A stretch of 64,000 nucleotides of DNA, from the NCBI RefSeq assembly GCF_000188295.1, contig NZ_GL831112.1, forward strand, positions 518,819-582,818, written 5' to 3'. This document shows positions 60,657 to 64,000 of this stretch, piece after piece. Position 1 is the stretch's first letter, and each line of letters opens with the position of its first letter. A model generated the notes under the pieces. That model was not told where the DNA came from. It saw only the letters and a program-made list of their open reading frames with translations, and ran no database searches. The DNA is from Streptococcus vestibularis ATCC 49124. Lineage in GTDB: Bacteria; Bacillota; Bacilli; Lactobacillales; Streptococcaceae. The position numbers were made by a program, and so were the translations under genes.

Positions 60657-60678
60657 TTTTACTAAAAAAATAGTAAAA
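60657..60678. promoter_or_regulatory. Probable GalR operator
   Basis: TTTTACTA (60657-60664), six A, TAGTAAAA (60671-60678): a perfect 8-bp inverted repeat between galR and galK, directly upstream of the galK -35. The shape fits a LacI-family operator. Confidence 0.7.
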
Positions 60679-60681
60679 ATA

Positions 60682-60710
60682 TTGATTTTTCATGTGAAAG
60701 GGATTACAAT
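60682..60710 (+). promoter_or_regulatory. galK promoter
   Basis: TTGATT (60682-60687), 17 bases, TACAAT (60705-60710), 36 bases before galK. From memory, galactose-negative S. thermophilus strains carry a weaker -10 (such as TACGAT) and galactose-positive ones a better -10; this sequence has the better form. Confidence 0.8.
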
Positions 60711-60746
60711 TCCAGTGTAAATAAAAGAATAAGCGAGGTACATCCT

Positions 60747-61913
60747 ATGAAGACGTCACAGTTAAGAGAAAAGTTTAAAGAAGTTTTTGGTGTAGAAGCA
60801 GATCATACTTTCTTTTCACCAGGTCGTATTAATTTGATTGGTGAGCATACTGACTACAACGGTGGTCATGTGTTTCCAGCAGCTATTACCTTAGGTACTT
60901 ACGGAGCGGCCCGCAAACGTGATGACAAAGTTTTGCGTTTCTTCTCAGGTAACTTTGAAGAGAAGGGAATCATCGAAGTGCCACTTGAAAATCTTCGTTT
61001 TGAAAAAGAACACAACTGGACAAACTATCCAAAAGGTGTTCTTCATTTCTTGCAAGAAGCTGGGCATACGATTGATTCAGGTATGGATATTTACATTTAT
61101 GGTAACATTCCAAACGGCTCAGGTTTGTCATCATCATCATCTTTGGAATTATTGATTGGTGTTATTGCTGAAAAACTATTTGACCTTAAATTGGAACGCC
61201 TTGACTTGGTTAAAATCGGTAAACAAACGGAAAATGACTTTATTGGCGTTAACTCTGGTATCATGGACCAATTCGCTATTGGTATGGGAGCTGATCAACG
61301 TGCGATTTACTTGGACACAAATACTCTAGAGTATGACTTGGTACCCCTTGACCTCAAGGATAATGTCGTAGTCATCATGAACACTAACAAACGTCGTGAA
61401 TTGGCTGATTCTAAATACAATGAACGTCGTGCTGAATGTGAAACAGCAGTATCTGAACTACAAGAAAAATTGGATATCCAAACTCTCGGTGAATTAGACC
61501 TCTGGACATTTGACGCATACAGCTACTTGATTAAAGACGAAAACCGTATCAAACGTGCACGCCATGCAGTTCTTGAAAATCAACGTACACTTCAAGCTCG
61601 TAAAGCTCTTGAAGCAGGAGATTTGGAAGGCTTTGGACGCCTTATGAATGCTTCTCATGTGTCATTGGAACATGATTACGAAGTTACAGGTCTTGAACTT
61701 GATACTTTGGCACACATAGCTTGGGAACAAGAAGGAGTATTAGGAGCCCGCATGACAGGAGCTGGTTTCGGTGGATGTGCCATTGCACTTGTAAATAAAG
61801 ACAAAGTTGAAGACTTTAAAAAAGCAGTTGGTCAACGTTATGAAGAAGTCGTTGGTTATGCACCAAGCTTCTATATCGCTGAAGTAGCTGGCAGCTCACG
61901 AGTACTTGATTAA
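60747..61913 (+). CDS. galK: Galactokinase
   Basis: 388-residue GHMP-family kinase that phosphorylates alpha-D-galactose, the entry to the Leloir pathway. The signature reads [20 protein letters not shown]. The ATP site is [13 protein letters not shown], the catalytic Asp region follows as [15 protein letters not shown], and motif 3 is [13 protein letters not shown]. Length is standard. First gene of galKTE. Confidence 0.97.
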   Translation: MKTSQLREKFKEVFGVEADHTFFSPGRINLIGEHTDYNGGHVFPAAITLGTYGAARKRDDKVLRFFSGNFEEKGIIEVPLENLRFEKEHNWTNYPKGVLHFLQEAGHTIDSGMDIYIYGNIPNGSGLSSSSSLELLIGVIAEKLFDLKLERLDLVKIGKQTENDFIGVNSGIMDQFAIGMGADQRAIYLDTNTLEYDLVPLDLKDNVVVIMNTNKRRELADSKYNERRAECETAVSELQEKLDIQTLGELDLWTFDAYSYLIKDENRIKRARHAVLENQRTLQARKALEAGDLEGFGRLMNASHVSLEHDYEVTGLELDTLAHIAWEQEGVLGARMTGAGFGGCAIALVNKDKVEDFKKAVGQRYEEVVGYAPSFYIAEVAGSSRVLD

Positions 61914-61932
61914 TGAGAAAGAAGTAGAGATT

Positions 61933-63414
61933 ATGGCTGAAAATTTAGTAAACACTTTTGTAACTCTGGTTATTGAAAATAGTGATTATGAGGAATTGGA
62001 CCGTATCTATTTGACAAACAAAGTTTTTACTTTGGTTGGAGAAGGAGTTGCTGATGTTGAAACAGATAGCTCTGAATTGATTGACCTTAAAGACCAGTTG
62101 CTTCAAGCAGGTGTTAAAGCTGGTTCTGTAGGTGAACTTAACGAAGAACAAGATATCATCGGTGCTCAACTCATGGACTTAATTACACCAAGACCGAGCG
62201 TTGTCAATCGTAACTTCTGGGGTACTTATAAATCTAACCCAGAGCAAGCAATTGCTGACTTTTATGCACAAAGTAAACGAAATGATTATGTGAAAGTCAA
62301 AGCCATTGCACAAAATATTGCTTATAAAGCACCAACTAAATACGGTGACTTGGAAATTACGATTAACCTTTCAAAACCTGAAAAAGATCCTAAGGCTATT
62401 GCAGCTGCTAAGAATGCGGTAGCTTCCGATTATCCTAAGTGTCAACTTTGTATGGAAAATGAAGGTTATTTGGGTCGCATTAATCACCCAGCACGTAGTA
62501 ATCACCGTGTTATTCGTTTCCAAATGGAAGGAAATGACTGGGGCTTCCAATACTCGCCTTATGCCTACTTTAACGAACATTCTATCTTCTTTTATGGTAA
62601 GCACGAACCAATGCACATCAGTCCATTGACGTTTGGCCGTCTCCTAACAATTGTTGAAGCATTCCCTGGTTACTTCGCAGGTTCAAATGCCGATCTTCCA
62701 ATTGTAGGTGGTTCAATTCTTACACATGAACACTATCAAGGTGGTCGCCATACCTTCCCAATGGAAGTAGCAGGCATTAAAGAAAAAGTTAGCTTTGATG
62801 GTTACTCTGATGTTGAGGCTGGCATCGTTAATTGGCCTATGTCTGTTCTTCGTCTAAGAAGTGAAGACAAGGAAAGACTTATCGATCTTGCAACTAAAAT
62901 CCTAAATTGCTGGCGTGGTTATTCAGACGAAAAAGCTGGGGTCTTGGCTGAGTCTGATGGACAACCTCACCACACCATTACCCCAATTGCTCGTAGAAAA
63001 GACGGTAAATTTGAATTGGATTTGGTTCTTCGTGACAATCAAACTTCTGAAGAACATCCAGACGGTATCTACCACCCACATAAAGATGTTCAACATATTA
63101 AGAAAGAAAACATTGGTTTGATTGAAGTTATGGGATTAGCCATTCTTCCACCTCGTTTGAAAACAGAACTTAAAGATGTTGAAGATTATCTATTAGGTCA
63201 AGGTAACCAAGTTGCTCCAATTCACCAAGAATGGGCAGATGAACTCAAAGCTCAAAATCCGAATGTTACGGCTGAGGAAGTGACAGAAGTTGTTCGACAA
63301 TCTGTTGCAGATATCTTTGCTCGTGTACTAGAAGATGCAGGTGTTTATAAGACTAATAGTGAAGGCTTGGATCAGTTTAAAGCATTTGTAGATTTTGTAA
63401 ATTTAGCTGATTAA
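61933..63414 (+). CDS. galT: UDP-glucose-hexose-1-phosphate uridylyltransferase (type 2)
   Basis: 493-residue Firmicute-type GalT that exchanges UMP between UDP-glucose and galactose-1-phosphate. Features are YPKCQLCMENEGYLGR (CxxC), GGSILTHEHYQGGRHTFPME with the active-site His region, and the C-terminal HQEWADELK. I took ATG 61933 (MAENLVNTFV), the start known in this group; the frame is open back to a TTG at 61906 inside galK. The ribosome site is weak, suggesting coupling with galK 19 bases upstream. Confidence 0.95.
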   Translation: MAENLVNTFVTLVIENSDYEELDRIYLTNKVFTLVGEGVADVETDSSELIDLKDQLLQAGVKAGSVGELNEEQDIIGAQLMDLITPRPSVVNRNFWGTYKSNPEQAIADFYAQSKRNDYVKVKAIAQNIAYKAPTKYGDLEITINLSKPEKDPKAIAAAKNAVASDYPKCQLCMENEGYLGRINHPARSNHRVIRFQMEGNDWGFQYSPYAYFNEHSIFFYGKHEPMHISPLTFGRLLTIVEAFPGYFAGSNADLPIVGGSILTHEHYQGGRHTFPMEVAGIKEKVSFDGYSDVEAGIVNWPMSVLRLRSEDKERLIDLATKILNCWRGYSDEKAGVLAESDGQPHHTITPIARRKDGKFELDLVLRDNQTSEEHPDGIYHPHKDVQHIKKENIGLIEVMGLAILPPRLKTELKDVEDYLLGQGNQVAPIHQEWADELKAQNPNVTAEEVTEVVRQSVADIFARVLEDAGVYKTNSEGLDQFKAFVDFVNLAD

Positions 63415-63442
63415 TTGTTTTTCTGAAGAAAGGAGATAAGAA

Positions 63443-64000
63443 ATGGCAATTTTAGTATTAGGTGGGGCTGGTTATATCGGTTCTCACATGGTGGACCGTT
63501 TGGTTGAAGCGGGGCAAGAAAAAGTCGTTGTCGTGGATAACTTGGTGACTGGTCACCGTGCTGCCGTACATCCAGATGCTATTTTCTATCAAGGCGATCT
63601 TTCTGATCAAGATTTTATGAGAAAGGTCTTCAAAGAAAATCCTGATGTCGATGCCGTTATTCACTTTGCGGCCTACTCACTTGTGGCTGAGTCTATGGAA
63701 AAGCCACTTAAGTATTTCGACAATAACACTGCTGGTATGGTGAAGTTGCTTGAAGTCATGAACGAATGTGATGTTAAATACATTGTCTTTTCATCAACAG
63801 CTGCAACTTATGGTATTCCTGAGGAAATACCAATCCTTGAAATCACACCACAAAAGCCAATCAATCCTTACGGTGAAAGCAAGCTTATGATGGAAACCAT
63901 CATGAAGTGGTCAGACCAAGCCTACGGCATCAAGTATGTTCCTCTTCGTTACTTTAATGTCGCGGGGGCCAAGCCTGACGGTTCTATCGGTGAGGACCAC
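63443..64000 (+). CDS. galE: UDP-glucose 4-epimerase, N-terminal part (runs off window)
   Basis: 186 codons of GalE before the window ends. It has the NAD-binding [12 protein letters not shown] near the start, the SDR catalytic serine in FSSTAATYG, and YxxxK in [11 protein letters not shown]. It interconverts UDP-galactose and UDP-glucose. AAAGGAGATAAG precedes the ATG, 28 bases after galT. Confidence 0.96.
   Translation, partial: MAILVLGGAGYIGSHMVDRLVEAGQEKVVVVDNLVTGHRAAVHPDAIFYQGDLSDQDFMRKVFKENPDVDAVIHFAAYSLVAESMEKPLKYFDNNTAGMVKLLEVMNECDVKYIVFSSTAATYGIPEEIPILEITPQKPINPYGESKLMMETIMKWSDQAYGIKYVPLRYFNVAGAKPDGSIGEDH

Overview
The window is chromosomal DNA from a streptococcus of the salivarius group (S. 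thermophilus / S. salivarius / S. vestibularis). The evidence is low-GC DNA, the streptococcal relQ-nadK-rluD-pta order, an ami oligopeptide operon, liaFSR, a glgBCDA glycogen operon behind a pullulanase, and a galR / galKTE locus whose protein sequences look like those of this group. I cannot fix the species. The locus carries several decaying genes and IS remnants.

Layout. 1-3.6 kb: the start of a divergent CYTH protein, then relQ-nadK-rluD-type synthase-pta. 3.9-10.4 kb: amiA, then amiCDEF behind a hairpin. 10.4-12.3 kb: a reverse-strand GntR/YtrA regulator with a two-gene ABC exporter. 12.4-15.4 kb: two Cof-type HAD phosphatases and ftsY. 15.4-24.0 kb: gmk-rpoZ-priA-fmt-rsmB-PP2C-stkP, linking nucleotide metabolism, replication restart, translation and PASTA kinase signalling. 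24.1-27.4 kb: a frameshifted potassium-channel pseudogene and the liaFSR cell-envelope stress system. 27.4-27.9 kb: a candidate small RNA with its own promoter and terminator, then tRNA-Gln and tRNA-Glu. 28.1-32.8 kb: rimM-trmD-ferredoxin/NADP reductase and ftsK.

33.0-42.2 kb is a carbohydrate-storage block: pulA (debranching), glgB (branching), glgC/glgD (ADP-glucose), glgA (synthase) and a truncated glgP (phosphorylase). Good catabolite-responsive elements lie at the pulA and glgB promoters. 42.2-45.0 kb: a GNAT acetyltransferase and an unknown membrane-anchored protein whose frame breaks at an A6 tract. 45.1-47.3 kb: reverse-strand bifunctional glutathione synthetase gshAB. 47.4-47.98 kb: a gene-free, strongly structured stretch upstream of a heterodimeric ABC exporter (48.0-51.6 kb).

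51.7-59.4 kb is an accessory segment: an ABC-F remnant, an internally deleted IS3-type remnant, a 1989-residue M26 (ZmpB/IgA1-protease-like) surface metalloprotease with 27-residue tandem repeats, and a second IS3-type remnant. The window ends with divergent galR and galK-galT-galE, with a clear shared operator and promoter; galE runs off the edge.

The strongest candidates for something undescribed are the three-hairpin RNA at about 27505-27624, the structured region at 47577-47935, and the promoter for the GNAT gene embedded in the broken end of glgP.
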